48,963 nt of DNA from Planctomycetota bacterium (GCA_016872715.1 VGZD01000013.1:1-48963), one strand, 5' to 3'; shown: positions 1 through 9,430, counted from the first letter of the stretch. The notes: a model not told the origin generated them from the letters alone. A program made the numbers and translations.

Positions 1-244
1 GCGCCACCCTCCGCCCCCGCCACCCTCAGCCCGCGCTCCCGCTCCGCGCGCGGCTCCCACGCCGACGCCATCGACATCGGCGCAGCGTCCGCGAGGCATC
101 CGATTCGCCGCGAGCGCTGACCGAGCGCTTCCCGTTTCGAAACAGCAGCGCACCCCAATCGTGCATCCACCGACGGCGCATCCACGCTGTCGCCGACGGG
201 CGCGCACGCCCTCCCCCACCGCACGTCCAAGTTCGCGCCTCCAC

Positions 245-487
245 ATGCTGATCTCGATCTTCGTTCCCAGCTTGACAGTTGCCGCTCACTTGTTGGTCAC
301 GCGTGCCGCCCAAGCACTCCCTTCGGACGTGGAAGTCGCACGGCAAGCCGTCGAGGCCGACAGCTTCTTGTTCCTCGGAGCGAGCGCGCTGTGGCGTCCC
401 TCGAGTCAGTTCACCACCTGCGCGGACCTCGGATTGCACGTGGGTGCAGTCGAGGGGTTCTCGCTCTCGCTTTGCTTCAGCCACTAG
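245..487 (+). CDS. possible small exported protein
   Basis: An 80-residue frame with no family I recognise. The N-terminus is a hydrophobic stretch followed by an Ala-rich end (TRAAQA), which resembles a signal peptide cleaved near residue 25. The rest has two cysteines and no motif. I chose the ATG at 245 because the frame upstream of it (from a GTG near 161) is Arg/Pro-rich and not protein-like. It stops 9 bases before the next gene, which has a good Shine-Dalgarno, so the two may be co-transcribed. No clear ribosome-binding site precedes it, and the opposite strand is also open here, so it could be spurious. Confidence 0.3.
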   Translation: MLISIFVPSLTVAAHLLVTRAAQALPSDVEVARQAVEADSFLFLGASALWRPSSQFTTCADLGLHVGAVEGFSLSLCFSH

Positions 488-496
488 GAGCTTCCC

Positions 497-874
497 ATGA
501 AAACCCAACTTCTCGGAACGCTCATCCATTTCGCTTTCGTCGCCCCAGGCTGCGAGACCGTTAGCGAGACTCTGGACTCGATTCCGCTCATCCAAGCGCA
601 GGACGACGAGGCGGTCGAAAAGGCGGAAGACACGCAGGATCCGCAGTCCGCCGCGTCTGACGAGCCGCTCGGGACGGTCCAGCGGATCGACGGTCGTGAG
701 AAAGCCCCCGCGGCTCAGTCCGGCACGGTTGCGCCGATGGACCGGGTCGGGACGTACGCGTTCGGATCGCGTCCGAGTGATCTCGAGACTCAGGCCGACT
801 CGTTCGAGATCGCGCCGTTGTCGGAGCCCCTGTCGGAGCCGGTCAAGCGTCCAGACGTCGCGGTCGATCGGTGA
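497..874 (+). CDS. hypothetical protein, Glu/Asp-rich
   Basis: This 125-residue protein belongs to no family I recognise. The start is supported by AGGAG six bases upstream of the ATG. The first 20 residues are moderately hydrophobic and end in APGC, a weak lipobox-like sequence, so export or lipidation is possible but not convincing. The remainder is acidic, low in aromatic residues and probably disordered. Its stop overlaps the GTG start of the next gene by four bases (GTGA), which suggests translational coupling with that protein of unknown function. Confidence 0.5.
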   Translation: MKTQLLGTLIHFAFVAPGCETVSETLDSIPLIQAQDDEAVEKAEDTQDPQSAASDEPLGTVQRIDGREKAPAAQSGTVAPMDRVGTYAFGSRPSDLETQADSFEIAPLSEPLSEPVKRPDVAVDR

Positions 875-1968
875 CAGCTCCAGTTCGGCTCGAACACGGC
901 CGCGTCGTTCCCGCGAGCTGGCTGCTCCAGCTCGACCCGCTCGAATTCGAGGCAGAGCGATTCGTCCGCCACTGCGATCAGCCGATCGCGAGCGCCGTGG
1001 CATACAACGCACAGGTGCTCAAGGAACTCGACCTGCCCGCGCTGCGCCCGGGCCAGTGGACGCCATCCAAGGAGGATCCGTTCCTGTGGGAGCACTCCGA
1101 GGGCGCGGTGTACTTCGATCCGAACTCGAAGTCTCTCTGGACGCTGGACCGCGCGTGGATCGGTGAGGCGCTCTCGCGCGGCGACTACATTCGTCGGCGC
1201 ACCAAGCGTTCGGAACCCCAGTGCCCGGAGTGTGGACGCCCTCAGCCGAGCAAGGCCACGACGCAGTCGCCGCCCCCTGCGTCGACTCCGCGCGAGTGGC
1301 GGTGCTCCTCGTGCGCGGCGAGCTACGCCGTCACGTACTTCGATGGCTACAGCGACCCTTCGCTGGCCAAGGACGCGGCGCAGGTCATCGTCCACTGGCG
1401 CTGGGTTGCTCCGGCACCCGGCATCTACCCGGTCCTTCAGCCGGGCCGTGGAGCCTCGAAATCCGCGTTGCTCCTCGCCGAGCGAGGCGCGCGAGCGGCC
1501 GACCTGCTGGGCAGGGTCGGGCCCGAGCATTTGCTGGGAGACCAGCCCGTGGCGTGGTGCGTCGTGAGCCAGGGCGCGAACGCGCTGGTCCTGAACCCCG
1601 AGCCCGTCGCGTCACTGCGACGCGAACTCATGCCGCTCGCACAGGACCCCAAGAAGCTCCCGCTGCCCGCCACATCCTTGGACGGCAAGCAGATCTTCTT
1701 GCCGAGCGCCGAACCCTATCGTCAGGTGCAGGTCGAGGTTCCGATCGCGACGGCCGCGGTTCAGGCTCGCTTGATCCGCGTCGAGGACTCGACCGTGGCC
1801 ATGTCCGGCGTGCTTCACCTCAGCTACCGCAACCTGCTGCGCGGTCCAGTGACGATCGAAGTGCCGGTGTCCGGACCTGACCTCGGCGACTGGCCCGCGA
1901 TCGAGACACAACGGCGACTGCTGAGGGCGGACATCCATCGCCGACTCGCCGAACACATCACCAAGTAG
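871..1968 (+). CDS. hypothetical protein with zinc-ribbon-like CxxC pairs
   Basis: A 365-residue protein I cannot assign to a family. Near residues 115-150 it has CPEC and CSSC separated by about 30 residues, the spacing of a zinc ribbon inserted between two globular parts. No signal peptide or membrane segment is visible, so it is probably cytoplasmic. The GTG start overlaps the stop of the preceding small gene by four bases; no better start lies upstream because that frame closes. A strong intrinsic terminator begins 18 bases after the stop, making this the last gene of its transcript. Function unknown; a role in nucleic-acid or protein binding would only be a guess from the CxxC pairs. Confidence 0.7.
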   Translation: MTAPVRLEHGRVVPASWLLQLDPLEFEAERFVRHCDQPIASAVAYNAQVLKELDLPALRPGQWTPSKEDPFLWEHSEGAVYFDPNSKSLWTLDRAWIGEALSRGDYIRRRTKRSEPQCPECGRPQPSKATTQSPPPASTPREWRCSSCAASYAVTYFDGYSDPSLAKDAAQVIVHWRWVAPAPGIYPVLQPGRGASKSALLLAERGARAADLLGRVGPEHLLGDQPVAWCVVSQGANALVLNPEPVASLRRELMPLAQDPKKLPLPATSLDGKQIFLPSAEPYRQVQVEVPIATAAVQARLIRVEDSTVAMSGVLHLSYRNLLRGPVTIEVPVSGPDLGDWPAIETQRRLLRADIHRRLAEHITK

Positions 1969-1985
1969 CTACGGCGGGGCCGACT

Positions 1986-2029
1986 GCGGGCCTTCGTCCC
2001 CTGCGTCGGACGAAGGTCCGCTGCGTTTT
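1986..2029 (+). terminator. intrinsic terminator after the zinc-ribbon gene
   Basis: A 14-bp stem (1986-1999 pairs with 2008-2021, one G-T wobble) closes an 8-base loop and is followed by TTTT at 2026-2029. It lies 18 bases after a stop codon and before an unrelated gene, as expected for rho-independent termination. Confidence 0.75.
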
Positions 2030-2069
2030 CAGCGCGCCGCCGCGGCGGTTGGCAACGGGCTCGCTTAGC

Positions 2070-3368
2070 ATGCCGAGCATGCTGAGCATGTTGGTTGCGG
2101 GTGTGGCGTGGGCGCAGGGGGCGGCGGTCGAGGTTCCCAAGCTGGCGTTGCCGACGCCGCAGCAGGTGGCGTGGGCGGATGCGGAGGTGGGGATGTTCCT
2201 GCACTTCGCGCCGAACACGTGGCAGGACGCGGAGTACGACCAGCTCTCGACGCCGCTCGAGGCGCTCGATCCCAAGGCGCTCGACACCGACCAGTGGGTG
2301 CGCGTGGCGCAGTCGATGGGAGCGGGCTACATCGTGTTCGTGGCGAAACACGTCGGCGGGTTCTGCTGGTGGCAGACCGAGACGACGGACTACAGCGTGA
2401 AGCACACGCCGTGGCGCGGGGGCAAGGGCGACTTGATGCGCGAGCTCGCGGAGAGCTGCCGCAAGGCGAACATGAAGCTCGGCGTGTACCTCTCCCCCGC
2501 CGACACCAGGCACGGGATCGAGGTCGGCGGGCGCGCGGCGACGCCGGAAAAGCAGCAGGAGTACGAGCAGCTCTTCCGCCGCCAACTCGTCGAGCTGCTC
2601 TCCAACTACGGCTCGATGTTCGAGGTCTGGTTCGACGGCAGCCTCGTGTTCGACGTGGGCGACATCCTCGCGCAGCACGCGCCCGACGCGGTCGTGTTCC
2701 AAGGTCCGCAGGCATCGATTCGCTGGGTCGGGAACGAGGACGGCGTCGCGCCCTATCCGGCGTGGAACTCGGTGAAGTTCGGCGCGCGGCCGTGGGGCGT
2801 GTACACGGCCGAGGACGGGACGCCGAGCGGCGATCGCTGGCTGCCCAACGAGTGCGACGCGCGCATCCGCAACACGTGGTTTTGGAACACGCGCAACGCG
2901 CCGACCCTCAAAAGCGTCGATCAACTGATGGACATGTACGAGCGCTCGGTCGGGCGCGGCGCCGTGCTGCTCCTCAACCACACGCCGGATCCGACCGGAG
3001 CGATCCCCGAAGCCGACGTGCAGCGCGCGGCGGAGTTCGGCGCGGAAATCCGGCGCCGCTACGGCACGTCGTTCGCGGACATCGCGGGCCCCGGCCGCAA
3101 GTTGCAGCTCGGTCCTTCGGCGCCGCGCACGATCGACTGCGTGATCACGATGGAAGACATCGCGCACGGCGAGCGCGTGCGCAGCTACTCGATCGAGGGG
3201 CTCACCGCGGAGGGCTGGAAGGAGCTCGCACGCGGCACCGCGATCGGCCACAAGAAGATCGACCGCTTCGCGCCGATCGAGGTCGCGCAGGTGCGCGTGC
3301 TCGTCCACGAGGCGGCGGCCGAGCCCATCTTCCGCCGCATCGCGCTGCACGACACGCGGCGCAAGTAG
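2070..3368 (+). CDS. secreted alpha-L-fucosidase (GH29)
   Basis: Predicted exported glycoside hydrolase of family GH29, which releases alpha-L-fucose from glycans by a retaining mechanism. After a short signal peptide ending near AWAQG, the protein opens with the GH29 pattern GMFLHFAPNTW, then AKHVGGFCWWQTE (substrate-binding His region) and EVWFDG near residues 186-191, where Asp189 fits the catalytic nucleophile. A second domain after about residue 340 resembles the C-terminal beta domain. The length (432 aa) is typical. Three in-frame ATGs lie at 2070, 2079 and 2088; a TAGCAT -10-like hexamer at 2066-2071 would favour a leaderless start at 2079. It is a single gene between a terminator upstream and a convergent helicase gene. 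Confidence 0.88.
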   Translation: MPSMLSMLVAGVAWAQGAAVEVPKLALPTPQQVAWADAEVGMFLHFAPNTWQDAEYDQLSTPLEALDPKALDTDQWVRVAQSMGAGYIVFVAKHVGGFCWWQTETTDYSVKHTPWRGGKGDLMRELAESCRKANMKLGVYLSPADTRHGIEVGGRAATPEKQQEYEQLFRRQLVELLSNYGSMFEVWFDGSLVFDVGDILAQHAPDAVVFQGPQASIRWVGNEDGVAPYPAWNSVKFGARPWGVYTAEDGTPSGDRWLPNECDARIRNTWFWNTRNAPTLKSVDQLMDMYERSVGRGAVLLLNHTPDPTGAIPEADVQRAAEFGAEIRRRYGTSFADIAGPGRKLQLGPSAPRTIDCVITMEDIAHGERVRSYSIEGLTAEGWKELARGTAIGHKKIDRFAPIEVAQVRVLVHEAAAEPIFRRIALHDTRRK

Positions 3369-3392
3369 AGTCGAGCAGCCGCGGCGCCGCGC

Positions 3393-6300
3393 TCAGGCGA
3401 GCAAGCGCTCGAGATCCTCGCGCGAGAGGTCGCGCAACAGCGAGCTGTCGACGTCGAGGATCGCGGAGGCGAGCTCGCGCTTGGACTGCTGCAGCTCGAT
3501 CACGCGCTGCTCGATCGTCCCGCCGCAGATCATGCGGTAGGCGAACACCTTGCGCGACTGGCCGATGCGGTGCGAACGGCCGATCGCCTGCGCTTCGACA
3601 GCGGGGTTCCACCACGGATCGAGCAGGAACACGTAGTCCGCCGCCGTGAGGTTCAAGCCGACGCCGCCGGCCTTGAGACTCAGGAGGAACACGTTGCGCT
3701 CGGGTTCTTCTTGGAAGCGACGCACTTCGACCGCGCGATCGGCGGCCGCGGTCTGTCCATCGAGATAGCCGTAGTTGCGACCCGCTGCGTCGAGGCGTCG
3801 ACGCAAGATCGCGAGGAAGCTCGTGAACTGCGAAAACACGAGCGCCTTGTGGCCCGACTCGAGCACCTCGTCGAGCATCGGCAAGAAGGTGTCGAACTTC
3901 GCACACGACTCGTCGATGCGCGCGGGGTCGAGCAAGCCCGGATGGCACGCCGCTTGGCGCAGGCGCAGCAGCATCTCGAGCACGTGCAGCTTGTCGCGCT
4001 CGAGTTCCTTGTCCGTGCGCCGCTCGAGCAACTCGCGCCGGAAGTGCACGCGCAGCTCCTCGTACTCGCGGCGCTGCTCGGGATCCATGTCGCAGGTCAC
4101 GGTCTGCTCCGCGCGCTCGGGCAGGTCGCGCAAGACCTCCTCCTTGCGGCGCCGCAGCAGGAACGGTCGCACGGCCGCGGCGACGAGCGAGCGCACGTCC
4201 TTGTCGCCCTCGACGTCCTCCGTGCCCGCCACGAGCGACTGGAACGCGCTCGAGCGGCCGAGCATGCCCGGGTTCAGGAACTCGAACAACGACCACAGCT
4301 CGCCGAGGTGATTCTCGATCGGCGTGCCGCTCAGCGCGATGCGGTGATCGGCGACGAGCAGGCGCACCGCGCGCGCGATGCGGCTGGCGTCGTTCTTGAC
4401 GGCCTGCGCCTCGTCGATCACGACGACGCCGAACTTCAGCTTCGACAACCAGTCGATGTCGCTGCGCACGGTGCCGTAGGTCGTGACGATCACGTCGACG
4501 TGCTCGAACTTCGTGCGACGTCCGGCCCGATCCGTGCCAGCGTACTCGAGCGACTTCAAGTCGGGCGCGAAGCGCCGCGCCTCGTCGATCCAGTTGTGCG
4601 TGAGCGACTTCGGAGCGACCACGAGCGTGGGACCTGCGTCGGGCTCGCGCCGCTTGCGCGCGACGAGCCACGCCAGCACCTGCACGGTCTTGCCCAGACC
4701 CATGTCGTCGGCGAGGCAGCCTCCGAAGCGGTGGCGCTCGAGGAATTCGAGCCAGCCCAGCCCCTCGCGTTGGTAGGGGCGCAGCTCGCCGCAGAAGGCC
4801 TCCGACTCGTGCACCGGCTGGATCGTCTTGAACTCGTCGAGCCGCGAACGCTGCTCCTCCCACTGACGGCGCGATTCCGCCTCGACGTGCTCGTCGAGCA
4901 GGAGATCGACGAACCACGCTTGGTTGCGGCCGAAGCGCAGCTTGCCGCCCTTGGTGTCCGCGAGCAGCAGCGCGCGCTTCCAGCGCTTCACCCACGCCTC
5001 GGGCAGCACGCCGGTCGAGCCATCCTCGAGGGCCACGGTGCTCTCGCCGCGTCGCAGCGCCGCGAGCAGCTTGGGGAACGTCGCGGCCGACATGCCTTCG
5101 ACGCGCCCGTCGAGCTCGAGCCACTCCGAGCCGGTCGAGATGCGCATCGACGGCGCGCCGAGCTTGCGCCAGCGTGCGCCCTCGCCCTGCACCTTCCAGC
5201 CTTCGCGCTCGAGCTCGGCCACGAGCACGGGCAGCTTCGGCAGCGGCACGCGCACGCGGCCGTGCTTGTCGCCGAGCGGCTCGGCGCCGAGTTCGAGCAC
5301 GCGAGCCACGAGTGCATCCTCGAGGGCGCGGTAACGCCGCAGGACTCCTCGACCCGCGATCAACAGCGGACGCGCATCCCAAGCGTGCACGCGCTCGCTC
5401 TTGTAGTCGAATTCGATTTCGCCCGCGGGCGGGCCCCAACCGCTGCCTTCGTCGCGCGGCGGCGGCGTGAGCGTGATGCAGGGGACGGGAGGACGCGCGA
5501 CGACGAGCTCCTCCATGCCGACGCCGGGCTCCACGTCGAGATCGCGGCGCGCGAGCTCGCGCAACAGCTCCGACGACTCCTGCTTGGCGAGCGGCGGCAA
5601 CGGCGTGCTGAGCAGGTTGGCGAGCCACGCGCGGCCACGTCCGAGCCGCGTGCGCACGATGCGCGTGTCGAGCACGATGCAGTCGCCCGGCAGCACTCCG
5701 CGCAGCTCGGCGAGCTCGACGCGCTCGCCGCCGCGCACGAGGTGTGCGCCGAGCTTGACGTCGTCGCCCTGCAAGGCGACCTGCATGCACAGGTCCCACG
5801 GACCGTGCGTGTCGAGCGCGAGCGCCGCTTCGCTGCTCACGCCGCGCCGCTGCCAGAAGAGTCGGCCCGTGGCCGCCATCTCGGGCAGCACAGCCTCGAC
5901 CTGCGCGGAATCGAGCAGGTAGCGCGCGTCGTGGCTCGGCCGGTACATCCCCGCCGCCAGCGCGGTCCCGGCGCCGCGCAGCATCGCGGCGATGCGTCGG
6001 TCGGCGGGTGCGAGCACGACGTCGCTGCTGCCGAGCGCGAGCGGGAACGGCACCGACTTGCCGAAGCCGCCGCGCAGCAGCCGCTTGGCTCGCCGCGTCT
6101 CGAGCACCGCCGACACGAGCGCGGCCTCGTCGTCGAGGAGCAGCACGTAGTCGACGCGACAATCGCGGCTTTCGCCCTCGGGTCCACGCTCCGCCTCGCG
6201 CGACTCGCGCTCGAGCTTGTCGAGTCCCTCCAGCCACGTGCGCAGCGCCGAGCGCGGACCCGTGCTCGGCGCGTCCTTGCCGCTGGTCATCGCCGCGCCC

Positions 6301-6581
6301 GAGAGCGCGCACAACAGTGCCCAGAGGTGCTTGCAGGCTTCCATCTGACGGAACATCCCGCACGTGCACGAGGTCGCGTGGATGTTGCGCGAAGCGACGT
6401 CGACGCTCGCTTGGAAGGTCTGCGTCTCGTCGCGCACGGACGCGAGCACGCGCTTGTCATCGCGTTCGATCGAGAGCACGCGGCCCGCGAGCGAGAGCTC
6501 CTCGCCGCGCCGCTGCATCTCGACCGAGAAGTGCGGTCGCCACGCCGCGAGACGATCCTCTTCCTGCTTGCCGCGCGGCAT
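3393..6581 (-). CDS. SWIM zinc-finger / SNF2-family DNA-dependent ATPase
   Basis: Large cytoplasmic protein (1062 aa) of the SNF2 branch of superfamily 2, expected to translocate on double-stranded DNA using ATP. The N-terminus carries a SWIM zinc finger (Cys72, Cys74, Cys83, His85). A long middle region of unknown fold follows. The helicase core begins near residue 610: Walker A DDMGLGKT near 625, DEAQ box near 722 and SGTP motif III soon after. The C-terminal helicase domain starts near 915 (ALVFSQFTSF) and ends with RSHRIGQ near 1004. The ATG at 6581 is chosen because it lies 2 bases after the stop of the upstream unknown gene, giving a tight two-gene operon. The biological role (repair, transcription recycling or defence) cannot be told from sequence. 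Confidence 0.9.
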   Translation of the reverse strand: MPRGKQEEDRLAAWRPHFSVEMQRRGEELSLAGRVLSIERDDKRVLASVRDETQTFQASVDVASRNIHATSCTCGMFRQMEACKHLWALLCALSGAAMTSGKDAPSTGPRSALRTWLEGLDKLERESREAERGPEGESRDCRVDYVLLLDDEAALVSAVLETRRAKRLLRGGFGKSVPFPLALGSSDVVLAPADRRIAAMLRGAGTALAAGMYRPSHDARYLLDSAQVEAVLPEMAATGRLFWQRRGVSSEAALALDTHGPWDLCMQVALQGDDVKLGAHLVRGGERVELAELRGVLPGDCIVLDTRIVRTRLGRGRAWLANLLSTPLPPLAKQESSELLRELARRDLDVEPGVGMEELVVARPPVPCITLTPPPRDEGSGWGPPAGEIEFDYKSERVHAWDARPLLIAGRGVLRRYRALEDALVARVLELGAEPLGDKHGRVRVPLPKLPVLVAELEREGWKVQGEGARWRKLGAPSMRISTGSEWLELDGRVEGMSAATFPKLLAALRRGESTVALEDGSTGVLPEAWVKRWKRALLLADTKGGKLRFGRNQAWFVDLLLDEHVEAESRRQWEEQRSRLDEFKTIQPVHESEAFCGELRPYQREGLGWLEFLERHRFGGCLADDMGLGKTVQVLAWLVARKRREPDAGPTLVVAPKSLTHNWIDEARRFAPDLKSLEYAGTDRAGRRTKFEHVDVIVTTYGTVRSDIDWLSKLKFGVVVIDEAQAVKNDASRIARAVRLLVADHRIALSGTPIENHLGELWSLFEFLNPGMLGRSSAFQSLVAGTEDVEGDKDVRSLVAAAVRPFLLRRRKEEVLRDLPERAEQTVTCDMDPEQRREYEELRVHFRRELLERRTDKELERDKLHVLEMLLRLRQAACHPGLLDPARIDESCAKFDTFLPMLDEVLESGHKALVFSQFTSFLAILRRRLDAAGRNYGYLDGQTAAADRAVEVRRFQEEPERNVFLLSLKAGGVGLNLTAADYVFLLDPWWNPAVEAQAIGRSHRIGQSRKVFAYRMICGGTIEQRVIELQQSKRELASAILDVDSSLLRDLSREDLERLLA

Positions 6582-6583
6582 GC

Positions 6584-7687
6584 TCACGCCACTCCGATTC
6601 TCGCCAACCCGGCCGCGAGCAGCGCCTCGCGCGCGATGCGATGGAAGACGTGTCCGTCGCGTTTGGTGAAGAGCGCCCACTCGAGGCCGCTGCGCGCGCG
6701 CGCGGCGCGGAGACGCTCGTCCGCGAGTTCGCGCGCCTCGCGCGTGGCGAAGTCGAGCACGCCCGGCAGGAGCTGGACTTCGTCGTCGAGCGCGATGAGC
6801 CGCGCGGCGGCCCACAAGCCCCGCGGCAGCGAGTCGCTGCCGAGTTGGACGGACTGCGCACGGCGATGGGGCTCGAGCGGCCAGCGCACGCTGCCGTAGC
6901 CGTCGGGCCCGCACTCCGCGATCTCGATCAACTCCAGTCGCGAGTCGACGAGCCGATCGAGGACGGCGCGCTCGAGCGCGTCGCCCTTCGAGCGCCAGCG
7001 CTTCGCGTAGCGCTGCGCGATCGTCTCCTCGCCTGGCCGCGCGAAATCGAGCATCGCCCAGAGGAGAAAGTGCATCTCGCTGTCGTCGCCCGCCAGAAGC
7101 GGCAGCGCCTCGGGGACCGAGAGTTCGCGAAACTCGTCACCGCCCAAGGTCGCGAGCGCCATCGCGGGGGTCTTGAGCTCCGGCTCGTGCTCGGCGAAAC
7201 GCACCATGCGCGCGAGCCAATTCCCGAGCGCCTGCTCCTCTTCGCCCGGTTCGCGCTCCTCGTCCTCGTCGAGCGAATTCCCACGCTCGTTCTCTTGCGG
7301 CGCCGGTTGAGGCTCGGGACTGCGACCGCGGGTGAGCACGTGCAGCTCGCCCGCATCGATCTCGCGCGCAACCACGAGCCGCAGCGGCTCGGGATCGTCC
7401 GCGTGCCGCAGGGCGAGCGACTGGCAGCCGGGCCGCCACGCGAGCTTCGCGACCCTCGTGCGCTCGGCCGAATGCGGCGCGTCGACGCCGCGCGAGCCGA
7501 ACTCGCAGCGCTCGTCCCAAGGAACGCCGGAGAGAAAGCACGACCACGGACCCTTCGACACCCGCAGCTCGCGCGCCGCGAGGTCGTGCACGCTCGCAAG
7601 TGTCGCCGTCGGCGGCACGGCGAGGCGCACGCACTCCGTGCCGCCTTCCTCGCGCCACGCCACGACCTCGAAGCCTCGCTCGACCAT
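6584..7687 (-). CDS. unknown protein co-transcribed with SNF2 helicase
   Basis: This 367-residue protein matches no family I recognise. It has no signal peptide or membrane segment. Residues around 125-150 form a strongly acidic linker (LDEDEEREPGEEEQ) separating an N-terminal beta-rich part from a helical C-terminal half with repeated WPL/WAAA and LLPGVLDFA segments. Its stop lies 2 bases before the helicase ATG, so the two products are almost certainly made together and may act together. The start ATG at 7687 begins MVERGFEV. No catalytic motif is evident. It could be an adaptor or substrate-recognition partner of the SWIM/SNF2 ATPase, but that is inference from gene order only. Confidence 0.7.
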   Translation of the reverse strand: MVERGFEVVAWREEGGTECVRLAVPPTATLASVHDLAARELRVSKGPWSCFLSGVPWDERCEFGSRGVDAPHSAERTRVAKLAWRPGCQSLALRHADDPEPLRLVVAREIDAGELHVLTRGRSPEPQPAPQENERGNSLDEDEEREPGEEEQALGNWLARMVRFAEHEPELKTPAMALATLGGDEFRELSVPEALPLLAGDDSEMHFLLWAMLDFARPGEETIAQRYAKRWRSKGDALERAVLDRLVDSRLELIEIAECGPDGYGSVRWPLEPHRRAQSVQLGSDSLPRGLWAAARLIALDDEVQLLPGVLDFATREARELADERLRAARARSGLEWALFTKRDGHVFHRIAREALLAAGLARIGVA

Positions 7688-7724
7688 CCCGTCAGGATAG
7701 CGAATCAGCGTCGCGCGCGCGTGC

Positions 7725-7730
7725 TACAAC
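7725..7730 (+). promoter_or_regulatory. candidate -10 of the pseudouridine synthase gene
   Basis: TACAAC lies 39 bases upstream of the ATG at 7770 in a GC-rich divergent intergenic region. No good -35 is visible, so this is suggestive only. The gene itself has a clear GAGGG ribosome-binding site at 7761-7765. Confidence 0.25.
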
Positions 7731-7769
7731 TGCACGCGTGGGCCGCAAAGAATCTGCAGCGAGGGACGC

Positions 7770-8489
7770 ATGAAGGCGGAGCGCAAGACGCTCGACCGCG
7801 CGCTGTCTCGCGCGGGAGTGATGAGCCGCAAGCAAGCCGAGCAGGCGATCCGCGAGGGACGCGTGCGGGTGAACGGCCTGCGCGAGCGCGATCCGTCGGC
7901 TTGGGTCGACGTGTCGCGCGACGAAGTGCGCGTCGACGAGCAGCCGCTCGCGCGCTGGCAGCCCTTGTACCTCGCGCTGCACAAGCCCGCGGGCCTCGTG
8001 ACGACGCGCGACGACGAGCGCGGCCGCGCGACGATCTACGAGCTACTGAAGGACATCGCGGCGTGGATTGCGCCCGTCGGTCGGCTCGACAAGGACACCA
8101 GCGGCCTGCTCTTGTGCACCAACGACACGGACCTCGCCGAGCGCATCACGAACCCGACCTCGGCGCTGTGGAAGACCTACGAGGTGACGGCGCAGGGCGA
8201 GCTCGACGACGCACAGCTCGCGGCGCTTCAGGGCGGCGTCACTCTCGACGAGGGTCCGACGCGTGAAGCTCGCGTGCGGCTCCACAGCCGCGAGAGCGGC
8301 GTGACGCGCCTCGAACTCTCGATCCACGAAGGCCGCAACCGACAGGTGCGCCGCATGCTCGATGCCATCGGCAGCCGGGTGCTGACTCTGCATCGAACCG
8401 CGATCGGCGGCGTGGTGCTCGGAACGCTCGCACAGGGAGCACATCGCAAGCTGCGCCCCCACGAGCTGCGCTCCCTGCGCGGCGAGTAG
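7770..8489 (+). CDS. rRNA pseudouridine synthase, RsuA/RluB/E/F type
   Basis: Isomerises specific uridines in ribosomal RNA to pseudouridine. Residues 6-50 form an S4 RNA-binding domain (ALSRAGVMSRKQAEQAI...VRVNG). The catalytic domain starts with the HKPAG motif near residue 72 and contains GRLDKDTSGLL with catalytic Asp107. The family motif GRNRQVRRM lies near residue 190. Length (239 aa) and order match the RsuA subfamily, which modifies 16S or 23S rRNA; which site is targeted cannot be told here. The ATG at 7770 has GAGGG five bases upstream. It is divergent from the helicase operon and may run on into the HAD hydrolase gene. Confidence 0.92.
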   Translation: MKAERKTLDRALSRAGVMSRKQAEQAIREGRVRVNGLRERDPSAWVDVSRDEVRVDEQPLARWQPLYLALHKPAGLVTTRDDERGRATIYELLKDIAAWIAPVGRLDKDTSGLLLCTNDTDLAERITNPTSALWKTYEVTAQGELDDAQLAALQGGVTLDEGPTREARVRLHSRESGVTRLELSIHEGRNRQVRRMLDAIGSRVLTLHRTAIGGVVLGTLAQGAHRKLRPHELRSLRGE

Positions 8490-8557
8490 CGGAGAAGGCG
8501 CCGCCGAGCCCGCCGCGGATGCGGGAGGAGCGTCGCGCTAGCTACCATGGCCAGCCC

Positions 8558-9430
8558 ATGTCCGTCCGCATCCTCTCTGACTTCGATGGCGTCTGGACCG
8601 ATCAAGCGCTCGAGGCCCGCAACGTCAAGCTGTTCCTCGTGGCCGAGGCGGCGCGGCTCGCGCGCGTGGCCGCCGACGAGGCCGCCGCGCACTTCGCGGC
8701 GTTCGAGGCCGAAGTGATGGCCGAGCCGCACCTGCACGGCTGGGCGCCCGACGGCCGCATCACCGCCTACATCGACGAGGACCCGTTCTGCGAGGCCAAC
8801 GCACTCGCGCGCCACCTCGAAACCGCGCGCTCCCCCATCGCGCGCCGCTACGTCGACGCGATCGGAGCGAGCTTCCCGAGCCTGTCGGAGTTCGGCGACT
8901 ACTGCTTCCTCACTTCGACCGCGCAGTTCCGCGCGCAGCATCCGCCCGCGCTCGTTCCGCGCGCGGCGCAGATGTTCGCCTCGCTCGTCGAGGCCGGCGC
9001 CGAGGTCGTCGTCGTGTCGAACAGCTCCAGCGAGAAGATCGAGGGCTGGTTCCGCGAGACGGGCGTCGGCAACGGACTCTCCCATGCGCTGCGCGTGCGC
9101 GGCTCAGCCGGCAAGTTCGTCCTCGGCGCCACGGACGAGCATCTCGTGCTCGCGGGACGGCGAGTGTGCGTCGATCGCCCCAAGTACCGCGCGATCCTCG
9201 CCGAGGAACGACCCGACTTCGTGATCGGCGACGTGTTCTCGCTCGACCTTGCGTTGCCGCACGTGATGCGCCGCGCCGGCGAAATCGCGCCGCAGCTCGC
9301 GCTGCGCCGCCACCCGCACACGCCGCGTTGGGTGCTCGACTCGCGCGCCGACGGAGCGATCGACCTCGTGGTCGAGCAGCTCGATGGACTCGTCGAACCC
9401 GTGCGCGCGCTCGCACGCTCACGTCGCTAG
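8558..9430 (+). CDS. HAD-superfamily hydrolase
   Basis: Cytoplasmic HAD-like phosphatase, substrate unknown. Motif I is SDFDGVWTD, with Asp8 and Asp10 as predicted nucleophile and acid/base. Motif II is VVVSNSSS near residue 160, and motif IV is the acidic DFVIGDVFSLD near residue 225. The cap region between motifs I and II is large and helical. The start at 8558 (MSVRILSDFDG) is preferred over an upstream ATG at 8519 because motif I normally sits at the extreme N-terminus; a TAGCTA -10-like hexamer at 8539-8544 agrees. It is followed after 15 bases by a transporter gene, so the substrate may be a phosphorylated compound imported by it, which is inference. Confidence 0.8.
   Translation: MSVRILSDFDGVWTDQALEARNVKLFLVAEAARLARVAADEAAAHFAAFEAEVMAEPHLHGWAPDGRITAYIDEDPFCEANALARHLETARSPIARRYVDAIGASFPSLSEFGDYCFLTSTAQFRAQHPPALVPRAAQMFASLVEAGAEVVVVSNSSSEKIEGWFRETGVGNGLSHALRVRGSAGKFVLGATDEHLVLAGRRVCVDRPKYRAILAEERPDFVIGDVFSLDLALPHVMRRAGEIAPQLALRRHPHTPRWVLDSRADGAIDLVVEQLDGLVEPVRALARSRR

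Noticed and set aside
26-1012. 328-codon minus-strand frame over the first kilobase
   Set aside because: No start signal and Arg-rich composition; plus-strand frames have a Shine-Dalgarno, a GTGA overlap and a terminator.
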